A DNA stretch of 41,077 nucleotides from Opitutia bacterium. GTDB taxonomy: Bacteria > Verrucomicrobiota > Verrucomicrobiia > Opitutales > T3Sed10-336. A program made the translations under genes and the position numbers. Below the pieces are notes generated by a model. It made no database searches. It was given only the letters and a program-made list of their open reading frames with translations, and was not told the origin of the DNA. Below, one piece after another: positions 8,146 through 16,910 of this stretch; position 1 is the stretch's first letter; every line of letters starts with the position of its first letter. The DNA lies in NCBI GenBank assembly GCA_003566885.1, contig PXBO01000093.1:1-41077 (forward strand), given 5' to 3'.

Positions 8146-8868
8146 ATGTCACGTTCCGGACAGGCCGGCGGGTTTACCAGGCTAGCCGCCTTTTTTCTGT
8201 TGCTGACGGTCGTGCTCGGCCTCCTGTTCATGTTTTTCCTTTCCCACATCCTCCAGTACGGCATCACGGCAAAAACCGGATTTCCCACCCGCATGGGCGA
8301 GTTTTCCAGCAATCCCTTGCGAGGGAAGCTCGCGGTTGAGGATTTTCACGTTGAAAATCCTGAATCGTTCTCGCGGCAGGCATTCCTGGAAATCAACCGG
8401 TTACGGTTCAAGGTGTCGCCTGCCTCCCTTTTTCGCGAACGGGTCGTGGTCGAGCATATCGAGGTGGAAATTGCGCAATTGACCGGAATTCGCGAGGCGG
8501 GGGGACGGATCAATTTCGAGGAGTTCCGCACCGCGGTGGAGGGGTTGCGCGAGGAGCGAAACAGGGCGTCCGGCAAGAGTTTTGCCATCAACCGTCTACA
8601 ACTGAAAATCGACCGCGTACTCCTGGTCGATTATTCCCGCGAGGGGCCGGAACGGAGCTCGGAATACGAGGTCAATCTCGACCTGAGCTTTGAAGACGTC
8701 ACCTCGCTGCGCCTGGTGGCTCCCGAAGTGCTGCGCCAACTGGCGGCGGCCGGCGTCCCCTTCGACCGGGATTCCATTTTCTCCACCCTCATTCCGGAAC
8801 GTTACCGCGAGGGGTTGTGGTCGCAGGTTCACGGCGGTCCGGGGATATCACCGCAAAATCGCGATTGA
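8146..8868 (+). CDS. AsmA-like membrane-anchored protein
   Basis: 240-residue protein with one N-terminal transmembrane helix (FTRLAAFFLLLTVVLGLLFM, about residues 11-33) and a long periplasmic beta-rich part. The layout (TRMGEFSSNPLRGKLAVEDF, then VENPESFSRQAFLEINRLRFKV and VVVEHIEVE) resembles the N-terminus of AsmA/DUF748-type proteins, which are implicated in outer-membrane biogenesis and lipid transport. It is much shorter than a full AsmA protein, so it may be a reduced form. The frame opens upstream at 7984, but the first 54 residues look non-coding and overlap the region next to the tRNA; ATG 8146 fits best. It precedes grpE by 54 bases. Confidence 0.65.
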   Translation: MSRSGQAGGFTRLAAFFLLLTVVLGLLFMFFLSHILQYGITAKTGFPTRMGEFSSNPLRGKLAVEDFHVENPESFSRQAFLEINRLRFKVSPASLFRERVVVEHIEVEIAQLTGIREAGGRINFEEFRTAVEGLREERNRASGKSFAINRLQLKIDRVLLVDYSREGPERSSEYEVNLDLSFEDVTSLRLVAPEVLRQLAAAGVPFDRDSIFSTLIPERYREGLWSQVHGGPGISPQNRD

Positions 8869-8922
8869 GTCCCTCGAGGTGGAAATGTTTGTTTGTCTGG
8901 TCTATTAACTTTATTTGCAGTC

Positions 8923-9609
8923 ATGTCCGAAGAGAAAAATCAACATCTCACCGAAAACGAGGAGCCGTCTCCCGCCCGGTCCGAGGCGTCCCCTGAGGGC
9001 GCCGCCTCCGAGCCGGCCGAATCCGTGGAGAGTGAAGAATCCACGAACCCGCCCAAGGGCGAGCCCTCTCTGGAGGAACAACTCGAAACAGCACGCGCCG
9101 AGAGCAAGGCGAATTACGATCGTTATCTCCGGGCGGTGGCGGAAATGGAAAATTTTCGCCGCCGCGCCCAGCGCGAAAAAGAAGAGGCGCGCCGGTACGG
9201 GGCTTCGAGCCTGGTGGAGGACCTGTTGCCCGCGCTGGACAATTTCGGGCTCGGGCTCGGTGCGGCCGAGAATCATCCGGAAGCGAAAGGATTCGCCCAG
9301 GGTTTTGAAATGGTTTTCCGCCAGATCAAGTCCGTCCTCAAGGAGCACGGCGTTGAGGAAATCAGCCCTGACGGGGAGCCCTTTGATCCGCACCGTCACG
9401 AATCGACCGGTTACATTTCTCACGACGACATACCGGAGGGCAACGTGGTGGCGGTGAGCCGGAAGGGTTACGCGCTTAACGAGCGTCTGATCCGCCCGGC
9501 CATGGTCCTTCTCTCCAGCGGTCCCGCCTCGGCGAAAACCGGGGAAGAGGAGGGCGACGGCAATCAAGACTCGAAGTCGCAGGCCGACGCGCCTTCGGAG
9601 GAGAGCTAA
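8923..9609 (+). CDS. grpE: GrpE nucleotide exchange factor
   Basis: 228-residue cytosolic co-chaperone that releases ADP from DnaK. The first 50 residues are acidic and low-complexity (Glu/Ser/Pro). They are followed by the long coiled-coil dimerisation helix (EEQLETARAESKANYDRYLR, then AVAEMENFRRRAQREKEEARR) and the four-helix bundle. The beta domain has FDPHRHES, VVAVSRKGYALNERLIRPAMV. The C-terminal tail is charged and disordered. An upstream TTG at 8895 or earlier is less likely than ATG 8923 (MSEEKNQHL). dnaJ follows 21 bases later, forming the usual heat-shock pair. I see no CIRCE repeat upstream. Confidence 0.95.
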   Translation: MSEEKNQHLTENEEPSPARSEASPEGAASEPAESVESEESTNPPKGEPSLEEQLETARAESKANYDRYLRAVAEMENFRRRAQREKEEARRYGASSLVEDLLPALDNFGLGLGAAENHPEAKGFAQGFEMVFRQIKSVLKEHGVEEISPDGEPFDPHRHESTGYISHDDIPEGNVVAVSRKGYALNERLIRPAMVLLSSGPASAKTGEEEGDGNQDSKSQADAPSEES

Positions 9610-9630
9610 TCCCGCCCCGGGCCAGTACAC

Positions 9631-10776
9631 ATGAAGAAAGCGGATTATTACGAAATTTTGGGAGTGTCGCGCGACGCTTCCGCCGACGAGATCAAAAAGG
9701 CTTACCGCAAGCGGGCGGTGCAGTATCATCCGGACAAGAATCCGGGAGACAAGGAGGCGGAGGAGAAATTCAAGGAAGCATCGGAAGCCTACGAGGTGCT
9801 GAAAGATGTCGACAAACGCGCCGCCTACGACCGTTACGGTCATGCGGCGTTCGAAGGTGGCGGCGCCCGCGGCGGGGGCGGCGGCGGGTTCCACGACCCG
9901 TTTGATATCTTTCGCGAGGTCTTCGGCGGGGGCGGCGGTGGTGGTGGCGGCATCTTCGAAGAGTTTTTCGGCGGTGGTGGCGGCGGCGGACCCCAACGAG
10001 GGGCCGATTTGCGGTACGACCTCGAGCTGAGCCTGGAGGAGGCGGCCACCGGGGTGGAGAAAGAGATCAGTTACCGGCGTCCCGTCGCCTGTGGCGCCTG
10101 CAATGGTTCCGGAGCGGAGCCGGGTTCAAAGACCACGGTTTGCCGCACCTGCGGCGGCCAGGGACAGGTGACCACTTCGCGCGGTTTCTTCAGCATTCGT
10201 CAGGTCTGTCCCGAGTGTGAGGGCGCCGGCCGCCGGGTGGAAAAAGTTTGCCGTGAATGTCGCGGGGAAGGGCGTACCGTGACCACCAGCAACATCAAGC
10301 TGCGCATTCCGGCGGGGGTGGACGACGGGTCCAAGCTCCGCTCCGGTGGGAACGGGGAAGTCGGCTCCAAAGGAGGTCCTTCCGGGGACCTTTACGTGGT
10401 CATTCACGTCAAGCCGCACGAGGTTTTTGAGCGTCGCGGCGACGACCTTTACTGCGAAGTGCCGATCAAGTTCACTCTGGCGGCTCTTGGGGGCAATATC
10501 GAGGTGCGCACGCTGACCGGAAAAGCCAACCTGAAGATTCCTGCCGGCACACAATCCGGCACGGTTTTCCGTCTTCGCAAGAAGGGGATGCCCAACCTGC
10601 GCGGCGGACATTTCGGCGATCAGATGGTGCGCATCCACGTGGAAGTGCCCACCTCGTTGAGCGGCGAGCAGCGTCGCATCCTGGAGGAATTCGCCCTGGC
10701 GTCCGGCGACGCCGAGGAGCCGGCCGGACCGGCCGGAAAGGGTTTTTTCGGCAAGGCCAGAAAACTCTTCGAATGA
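9631..10776 (+). CDS. dnaJ: Chaperone protein DnaJ
   Basis: 381-residue type I J-protein that stimulates DnaK ATPase and delivers unfolded clients. The J-domain (1-70) carries the essential His33-Pro34-Asp35. An unusually long Gly-rich linker (about 74-120, with runs of Gly broken by Phe) follows. The zinc-binding region has all four CxxCxGxG repeats, starting at Cys154/Cys157 ([32 protein letters not shown]). The C-terminal client-binding beta domains (about 225-345) are complete. It directly follows grpE and precedes prmC by 31 bases, so all three probably share a transcript. Confidence 0.97.
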   Translation: MKKADYYEILGVSRDASADEIKKAYRKRAVQYHPDKNPGDKEAEEKFKEASEAYEVLKDVDKRAAYDRYGHAAFEGGGARGGGGGGFHDPFDIFREVFGGGGGGGGGIFEEFFGGGGGGGPQRGADLRYDLELSLEEAATGVEKEISYRRPVACGACNGSGAEPGSKTTVCRTCGGQGQVTTSRGFFSIRQVCPECEGAGRRVEKVCRECRGEGRTVTTSNIKLRIPAGVDDGSKLRSGGNGEVGSKGGPSGDLYVVIHVKPHEVFERRGDDLYCEVPIKFTLAALGGNIEVRTLTGKANLKIPAGTQSGTVFRLRKKGMPNLRGGHFGDQMVRIHVEVPTSLSGEQRRILEEFALASGDAEEPAGPAGKGFFGKARKLFE

Positions 10777-10807
10777 TCCGGCGTGCAGGTCGATCCGAAC
10801 GCTTGCC

Positions 10808-11656
10808 ATGTTAACCCTGCTCGAAGTTCTTCAGCGAACGACCGCCTACCTGGAAGGAAAGGGAGTGGAAACTCCGCGCCTGGATGCCGAGTGGTTGCTG
10901 GCCGGATTGCTCGGGTTGAAGCGGCTCGACCTGTACGTCCGTTTCGAAAGGCCGATGCAGGAGGCGGAACTGGAGGCCCTGCGCCCTCTGGTCAGACGTC
11001 GGGGAGCCCGTGAGCCGTTGCAACATGTGTTGGGGGAAACGGAGTTTCACGGATTGACCCTTAAAACCGACCGGCGCGCCCTCATACCTCGGCCGGAAAC
11101 GGAACGGCTGGTGGAGCTCATCCTTAAAAGGACGGCGGTTCCGCCGGTTCGTTTGCTCGATCTGGGCACGGGAACCGGCGCGCTGGCGCTGGCCCTGCTG
11201 CGGGCCTGGCCGGAGGTCGTGGCGGTCGCCGTGGACCGAAGTGAGGCGGCGATTGAATTGGCGGGGGAGAACGCCCACCGCCTCCAACTGGCGGATCGGG
11301 TGGAGTTTCGATTGTCCGACTGGTACGGCGGCCTGGGAGCCGTTGACAAATTCGATCTCATTGTGGCCAACCCCCCTTACCTGACCCGTGATGAGTGGGA
11401 AGTCGCCGATCCGGAGGTGAAGGATTACGAACCACGGGAAGCCCTGGAGGCGGCCCGTGCCGGCCGGGCCGATCTGGAGACCATCATTGTCGGGGCGGCC
11501 GGGTTTCTGGCGTCCGGCGGCCGAATCGCCCTGGAGACGGGGGTGGCCCAACATCAGGCATTGAGCGCCTTGGCGCGCGAGCAGGGGTTCACCGAGGTCG
11601 AAACGGTGCGGGATTACCACGGCCGTGACCGGTACCTGTTCCTTTCAACCGGATAG
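10808..11656 (+). CDS. prmC: Peptide chain release factor N5-glutamine methyltransferase
   Basis: 282-residue enzyme that methylates the Gln of the GGQ motif in release factors RF1/RF2 using SAM. It has the N-terminal helical substrate-recognition domain (1-80), the PRPETERLVE motif, SAM motif I LDLGTGTGALALALL, and the active-site NPPY at Asn188-Tyr191 (VANPPYLTRDEWEVADPEV). Length and order match PrmC/HemK. Placement after dnaJ suggests co-transcription with the chaperone genes. A 154-base gap follows before the glutaredoxin gene. I see no distinct terminator in it. Confidence 0.94.
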   Translation: MLTLLEVLQRTTAYLEGKGVETPRLDAEWLLAGLLGLKRLDLYVRFERPMQEAELEALRPLVRRRGAREPLQHVLGETEFHGLTLKTDRRALIPRPETERLVELILKRTAVPPVRLLDLGTGTGALALALLRAWPEVVAVAVDRSEAAIELAGENAHRLQLADRVEFRLSDWYGGLGAVDKFDLIVANPPYLTRDEWEVADPEVKDYEPREALEAARAGRADLETIIVGAAGFLASGGRIALETGVAQHQALSALAREQGFTEVETVRDYHGRDRYLFLSTG

Positions 11657-11810
11657 GGAAGCGATTTGAGTCGAACCCGACGGCGGATCGGTTGGGAACT
11701 GGGGAGAGGCGGATTTTTGCTTGCGTGAGTGATATCAGCGGCGTTTTTTCAGCACTGAGAAATCAAGGGGAGCATTTGACAACGAAAATCAAAGAGGGAA
11801 CTTTACTGGC

Positions 11811-12146
11811 ATGAAAATCAAAGCGTATTTAAAACCGACTTGTGGATGGAGTAACGGGGTTCGCGCCATCCTCGGGAAATACGAGCTCGAGTACGAGGAT
11901 ATCGACATCATCAACCACCCGGAAAATTATGCCGAAATGGTGCGGAAATCCGGTCAACAGCTGTCTCCCTGCGTTGAAGTCGACGGGGTTATGCTGGCGG
12001 ATGTCAGCGGTGAGGAGGTCGAGAATTACCTGTTGGCCAACGAATTGGTCCAGGCTTCGAGCAAGGACGCCGACGTGCCGACCAACAGTCCCTGCACGGA
12101 TGAGGAGCATGCGCGCATGGCCTCGCAGACAATCCGGTTTTTCTAA
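11811..12146 (+). CDS. Glutaredoxin-family protein, CGWS active site
   Basis: 111-residue cytosolic thioredoxin-fold protein. The active-site position is Cys11-Gly-Trp-Ser14 (KPTCGWSNGVRAIL), so it has a single catalytic cysteine like monothiol glutaredoxins. The glutathione-binding features follow: the cis-Pro in QLSPCVEVDG and the Gly-Glu pair in VSGEEVENYL. A C-terminal extension (VPTNSPCTDEEHARMASQTI) adds another cysteine. A substrate among Fe-S or redox proteins is likely. It is a single gene followed by a strong terminator. Confidence 0.85.
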   Translation: MKIKAYLKPTCGWSNGVRAILGKYELEYEDIDIINHPENYAEMVRKSGQQLSPCVEVDGVMLADVSGEEVENYLLANELVQASSKDADVPTNSPCTDEEHARMASQTIRFF

Positions 12147-12182
12147 GACGACTCTCCCAGCGACGAGCGAACGTCTCGAAGA

Positions 12183-12212
12183 AAGGCCGGAACATTTCCG
12201 GCCTTCTTTTTT
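12183..12212 (+). terminator. Rho-independent terminator after glutaredoxin gene
   Basis: Perfect 10-bp stem AAGGCCGGAA / TTCCGGCCTT with a 3-base loop CAT, followed by CTTTTTT. Located 36 bases after the glutaredoxin stop codon; it isolates gltB from upstream transcription. Confidence 0.92.
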
Positions 12213-12264
12213 GAGCGTCCGATCGGTTCGGGGAGGGGAAACATTCCCATCGCCATAATTCCTT

Positions 12265-15200
12265 ATGCCAGTTCTCCAGTCGCCACTTTATCGGTCGGAT
12301 TTCGAACACGACGCCTGCGGGGTCGGCTTCATCGCACGGATGTCGGGGGAGCCGTCGTGGGAAATCGTGGACCGGGCGGTGGCGGCGCTGAAAGCGCTGG
12401 CGCACCGGGGAGCGATCGATGCCGACGCGGTGACCGGAGACGGGGCCGGTCTGTTGACCCAGATACCGCACGACCTGCTGGCGCGCTATCTTAACGAAAA
12501 GGGAATCGAGTCGCCGGCCGCCGGCCGGCTCGGGGTGGGCATGGTTTTCCTTCCCCGGGAGAATGCCCACGGGTGCGACCGGGGCAAGCGTTTGCTGGAA
12601 GAGGCGGTTGAGCAAGAGGGATTGCGGACCCTGGACTGGCGCGAGGTGCCGGTGGATCCTTCCTGCCTCGGGCACAAGGCCGCCACCACCAGGCCGCTTA
12701 TCGTTCAGGCCCTGGTCGCGGGCGACGACGGGATGGATGCCGACTCCCTGGAACGGAAACTCTACCTGGCACAAAAGGTGACCGAGCGCCGGGCGCGGGA
12801 AAACCAGTTGGAAGGGTTTTACATCTGCAGTTTCTCCTGCCGGACGGTCGTCTATAAGGGGTTGCTCAACGCTCCGCAGATCCGGCGGTTTTTCCTCGAT
12901 TTGCGGTCCCGGGATTTCAAGAGCGCGTTCGCGATTTTCCACCAGCGCTATTCCACCAACACCTTTCCCACCTGGCACCTGGCGCAGCCGTTTCGTATGA
13001 TGGCGCACAACGGGGAGATCAACACCATCCGGGGAAACCGCAACATGATGCGGGCGCGCGAGTTTTCCGATGAACATACGGTCTGGGAGGATCGCTTCGA
13101 AGACCTTCGGCCCGTCGTTCAGCCGGAGATGTCGGATTCGGCGAGCTTTGACAACGCCCTCCAGTGCCTGACTCTCGGCGGACGTTCCTCTCTCCACGCC
13201 TGTCAAATGATGATGCCGGTGGCCTGGGAAAACGACCCCGCCTTGCAGCCGGAAGTCCGCGATTTCTTTCATTACCACGCCGGGGTAATGGAGCCCTGGG
13301 ACGGGCCCGCCGCCGTGGTTTTCACCGACGGCCGTTACGTGGCGGCGTCGTTGGACCGCAACGGACTGCGTCCCGCCCGCTACAAAGTGTACGACGACGG
13401 CACCGTACTGTTGGCATCCGAGGTCGGGCTGATTCCCGATGGGAACGCCCGGGTGGTGGAGTCGGGACGCCTCGGCCCGGGGCGCATGCTGGCGGTCGAT
13501 CTGGAGGAAAGGAAACTGCTGCACGACGCGACGATCAAGCGACACCTGGCCGGCCGCCGCGATTACGGAGACCTATGCCGGGATTCGTTCATTGATTTGC
13601 ACGGCGAAACCGGCTCCGTCCGGCCGGAAGAGGAAGTGCGGAGCGTGGATCCCGAGGACAAGCTTCCCTGGCAACTCGCTTTTGGGTACGAACTGGACGA
13701 AATCGAAATCGTCCTCCAACCGATGGCGGAAAACGGACTCGAACCCACGGGCTCCATGGGCGACGACACCCCGCTGGCGGTGCTTTCCCGGAGGCCGCGG
13801 CTGCTGTACGCCTACTTCAAGCAGCTTTTCGCCCAAGTGACGAATCCGGCGATCGATTCGATCCGGGAGAATCTGGTCATGTCCACCCACACCCTGCTGG
13901 GTGGCGAACTCGACAGCGTTTTTCAGGAAAGCCCCCGGGATTCCCGCATCGCCGAAACCCTTTCACCGGTGCTGATGAACCGGGAGCTGGCGGCTTTACG
14001 CGGGTTGGAAGACCGGTTGGGCCCGGTTCGCACCCTTCCCGTCCTCTTTTCCGTCGCCCGGGGGCCTGACGCCCTGGCGCCGGCGGTCAAGGCGCTGGCG
14101 GAGGAAGCCTGTCGTCTCGTGGAGGAAGAGGGCGCTCGGATAATTGTGTTGTGCGACCGGGGAATCGGTCCCGATAAGGCGGCCATCCCCATGCTGCTGG
14201 CCACGGGAGCCGTACACCACGCCATGGTGAGGTCGGGATTGCGTTTGCGCTGCGGCATCGTCTGTGAGACCGGCGAGGCCCGCGAAGTGCACCAGATGGC
14301 GACCCTGATCGGGTTTGGCGCCAATGCCGTCAACCCCTACATGGCCCTGGAGGTGATTGGCGATCTGTGGGAGGAAAAGAAATTCGAAGAAGTTTCCACC
14401 CTGGCGGAGGCCTGCGAGAACTACCGGACCGCCCTGAACAAGGGTTTGCTGAAGATCATGGCCAAGATGGGTATCAGCGCCCTTTTCAGCTATCAATCGG
14501 CACAGGTGTTTGAAGCTCTGGGCATCGGACCGGAGGTGGTCCGGGACTGTTTCTTCGGGGTGGCCTCGCCCCTGGGCGGCATCGGCTACCGGGAAATCGC
14601 CGAAGCGACGTTGCGCCGTCACGGTAACGCTTATTCGCCCAACGGTGAGACCACGCTGGAGAGCGAGGGGTATTTCAAGGTGAACCGGCGCGGCGGGGAG
14701 TTTCATGCGTGGAACCCGAAGGTGGTGGCCGGTTTGCACAAGTTCGTGAAATCCGAAAGTCAGGACGACTTTGGGAAGTTTGTCGCAGCGGGTGACGAAC
14801 ATCAACCGGTCGGTCTCAAGGATCTGTTGCGGTTTCGTTTTGCCCCGGAGCCGATCGACCTGGAAGAGGTTGAGCCGATCGAGGACATTCGGCGCCGATT
14901 TACCACCGCGGGCATGTCGCTGGGAGCGATTTCCCCGGAGACTCATGAGTGTTTGGCCATTGCGCTCAACAGCATTGGCGGCAAATCGAATTCCGGCGAA
15001 GGCGGGGAGGATCCGCGGCGTTTTTCGCCGTTTGAGGACGGCACCAACGCCAACAGCGCGATCAAGCAGGTCGCTTCGGCCCGGTTCGGCGTCACCGCCG
15101 AGTACCTCGCTTCGGCCAAGGAAATCGAAATCAAGATCGCCCAGGGCGCCAAGCCGGGAGAGGGCGGCCAACTGCCCGGCCACAAGGTGACGCCGCTGAT

Positions 15201-16806
15201 CGCCCGCCTGCGTTTCAGTGTGCCCGGGGTGACCCTGATTTCGCCCCCGCCGCACCACGATATTTACTCCATCGAGGACCTCGCCCAGTTGATCTTCGAC
15301 CTGAAACAGGTCAATCCGCGGGCCAAGGTATGCGTCAAACTGGTCGCCTGCTCCGGTGTGGGCACGGTGGCCGCGGGGGTGGCCAAGGCGTATGCCGACG
15401 TCATACTGATCTCGGGCCACGAAGGGGGCACCGGAGCATCGCCCGTCTCCTCCATCAAGAACGCCGGCTCCGCCTGGGAGATCGGTTTGGCCGAAGCGCA
15501 TCAGGTTCTCATGATGAACGACCTGCGCGGCCGCGTGGTGCTGCGAACCGATGGCGGCATGAAAACCGGGCGCGACATCATCATCGCCGCGCTCCTCGGA
15601 GCCGAGGAATACAATTTCGGCACCGCCGCGCTGATCGCGGCCGGGTGCGCCATGTTCCGGGTGTGCCATCTCAACACCTGCCCGGTGGGAGTGGCGACGC
15701 AGCGCGAGGACCTGAGGGCCAAATTTCGGGGGAAGCCGGAAAACATCGTGCACTATTTCAACGGTGTGGCCGAGGACGTCCGCCGGTACCTGGCCCGGCT
15801 GGGGTACCGGACCATCGACGAAATCGTGGGCCGTACCGATTTGCTCGAGCAAATCTACGACGAGGAAAATCCCAAGACGAAATTCATTTCGTTTGAGGGC
15901 CTGCTGCACGATCCCGACCCGAGCGGTGAAACGACGCGCATTCACACCCGCGAACGCAACGACCGGTTCGGCAACGAAGGAACGATCGACGACGGCGTCA
16001 TCCAGGAAATCAAGGATCTCGTGCGGGGCCGGGTTTCGCGTTACTCCGGAAAATTCCGAATCCGCAACACCGACCGCTGCGTGGGCACCCGCCTCTCGGG
16101 AGAACTGGCGTATTCGCTCGGCAATCACGGCATACCGCCCGGGTCGATCGACCTGACCTTCAACGGCAGCGCCGGGCAGAGCTTCGGCACCTTCCTGATC
16201 CAGGGGATCCGTTTGACCCTCTTCGGGGAAGCCAACGACTACGTCGGCAAAGGAATGAACGGCGGCGAAATTATCATACGGCCGCGGGAAACCGAGTCTT
16301 TCGTCTGGCACGAAAACATTATCCTGGGCAACACCTGCCTTTACGGCGCCACCGGCGGCCGGCTCTTTGCCGCCGGGCAGGCCGGTGAGCGTTTTGCGGT
16401 GCGCAATTCGGGCGGTTTGGCCGTGGTGGAAGGCGTCGGCGATCACTGTTGTGAATACATGACCGGTGGTTTGGTCGTCGTATTGGGAGAAGCAGGACGC
16501 AATTTCGGGGCCGGCATGAGCGGGGGGCTTGCCTTTGTCTACGACGAGGCCGGGGTATTCGAGCAGCGCTACAATCCCGCCATGATTTCGATCCAGCGCC
16601 CGGAACTTGACTCGGAGCTGGAATCGCTGCGCAAGCTGGTGGAAATGCATGTGAACCGCACCACCAGCCCGCACGGCCAATGTTTGCTCGATGATTGGCG
16701 GACCACGGTCGGCCGGTTCTGGAAAGTGATCCCGCACCCGCCGACCCCGGATACGCCGAAACCGGTTTTTGAATTTGCGGCGGAAGAAGTCCCTTCCGGC
16801 ACCTGA
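12265..16806 (+). CDS. gltB: Glutamate synthase large subunit
   Basis: 1513-residue enzyme that makes two glutamates from glutamine and 2-oxoglutarate. Cys18 (HDACGVGF) is the amidotransferase nucleophile, so a 17-residue propeptide must be removed. Domains in order are: class II glutamine amidotransferase (18 to about 430), central domain, FMN-binding synthase domain (about 800-1190) and the C-terminal GxGxG beta-helix (about 1240-1450). The 3Fe-4S ligands Cys1128, Cys1134 and Cys1139 are present in CAMFRVCHLNTCPVGVATQ. No gltD small subunit lies nearby, so either it is encoded elsewhere or the enzyme is ferredoxin-dependent; the sequence read alone does not decide. A perfect hairpin follows the stop. 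Confidence 0.97.
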   Translation: MPVLQSPLYRSDFEHDACGVGFIARMSGEPSWEIVDRAVAALKALAHRGAIDADAVTGDGAGLLTQIPHDLLARYLNEKGIESPAAGRLGVGMVFLPRENAHGCDRGKRLLEEAVEQEGLRTLDWREVPVDPSCLGHKAATTRPLIVQALVAGDDGMDADSLERKLYLAQKVTERRARENQLEGFYICSFSCRTVVYKGLLNAPQIRRFFLDLRSRDFKSAFAIFHQRYSTNTFPTWHLAQPFRMMAHNGEINTIRGNRNMMRAREFSDEHTVWEDRFEDLRPVVQPEMSDSASFDNALQCLTLGGRSSLHACQMMMPVAWENDPALQPEVRDFFHYHAGVMEPWDGPAAVVFTDGRYVAASLDRNGLRPARYKVYDDGTVLLASEVGLIPDGNARVVESGRLGPGRMLAVDLEERKLLHDATIKRHLAGRRDYGDLCRDSFIDLHGETGSVRPEEEVRSVDPEDKLPWQLAFGYELDEIEIVLQPMAENGLEPTGSMGDDTPLAVLSRRPRLLYAYFKQLFAQVTNPAIDSIRENLVMSTHTLLGGELDSVFQESPRDSRIAETLSPVLMNRELAALRGLEDRLGPVRTLPVLFSVARGPDALAPAVKALAEEACRLVEEEGARIIVLCDRGIGPDKAAIPMLLATGAVHHAMVRSGLRLRCGIVCETGEAREVHQMATLIGFGANAVNPYMALEVIGDLWEEKKFEEVSTLAEACENYRTALNKGLLKIMAKMGISALFSYQSAQVFEALGIGPEVVRDCFFGVASPLGGIGYREIAEATLRRHGNAYSPNGETTLESEGYFKVNRRGGEFHAWNPKVVAGLHKFVKSESQDDFGKFVAAGDEHQPVGLKDLLRFRFAPEPIDLEEVEPIEDIRRRFTTAGMSLGAISPETHECLAIALNSIGGKSNSGEGGEDPRRFSPFEDGTNANSAIKQVASARFGVTAEYLASAKEIEIKIAQGAKPGEGGQLPGHKVTPLIARLRFSVPGVTLISPPPHHDIYSIEDLAQLIFDLKQVNPRAKVCVKLVACSGVGTVAAGVAKAYADVILISGHEGGTGASPVSSIKNAGSAWEIGLAEAHQVLMMNDLRGRVVLRTDGGMKTGRDIIIAALLGAEEYNFGTAALIAAGCAMFRVCHLNTCPVGVATQREDLRAKFRGKPENIVHYFNGVAEDVRRYLARLGYRTIDEIVGRTDLLEQIYDEENPKTKFISFEGLLHDPDPSGETTRIHTRERNDRFGNEGTIDDGVIQEIKDLVRGRVSRYSGKFRIRNTDRCVGTRLSGELAYSLGNHGIPPGSIDLTFNGSAGQSFGTFLIQGIRLTLFGEANDYVGKGMNGGEIIIRPRETESFVWHENIILGNTCLYGATGGRLFAAGQAGERFAVRNSGGLAVVEGVGDHCCEYMTGGLVVVLGEAGRNFGAGMSGGLAFVYDEAGVFEQRYNPAMISIQRPELDSELESLRKLVEMHVNRTTSPHGQCLLDDWRTTVGRFWKVIPHPPTPDTPKPVFEFAAEEVPSGT

Positions 16807-16813
16807 GGCGCCG

Positions 16814-16841
16814 GGAGATCGGTCCGATCCGACCGATCTCC
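16814..16841 (+). terminator. Perfect 11-bp hairpin after gltB
   Basis: GGAGATCGGTC / GACCGATCTCC with a 6-base loop, 8 bases after the gltB stop. The stem is perfect, but no T-tract follows (ACCCTATATTC), so it may be a weak or factor-dependent terminator or a 3'-end stabiliser. Confidence 0.6.
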
Positions 16842-16910
16842 ACCCTATATTCTCTTGCCTCACCGGGGGTGATCCGTAGATTGCGGGTTTCATCGAACCA
16901 AACCGATTTT

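Noticed and set aside
9841-9990. Gly-codon-rich GGCGG repeats as a tandem repeat or regulatory element
   Set aside because: They encode the ordinary Gly-rich linker of DnaJ.
8911-9996. 361-codon minus-strand frame opposite grpE and dnaJ
   Set aside because: Antisense of two certain genes, with composition driven by the Glu-rich and Gly-rich stretches on the other strand.
11776-11804. TTGACA at 11776-11781 as a promoter for the glutaredoxin gene
   Set aside because: The hexamer is perfect, but the 17-base-spaced -10 candidate AACTTT is poor and would leave almost no leader.
12004-13545. 513-codon minus-strand frame over the start of gltB
   Set aside because: Antisense to gltB and crosses the strong terminator at 12183-12212; no protein family features.
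13996-16893. 965-codon open frame on the minus strand opposite gltB
   Set aside because: It lies wholly antisense to a clearly functional glutamate synthase and its translation shows no domain. Long antisense frames are expected in GC-rich coding DNA.
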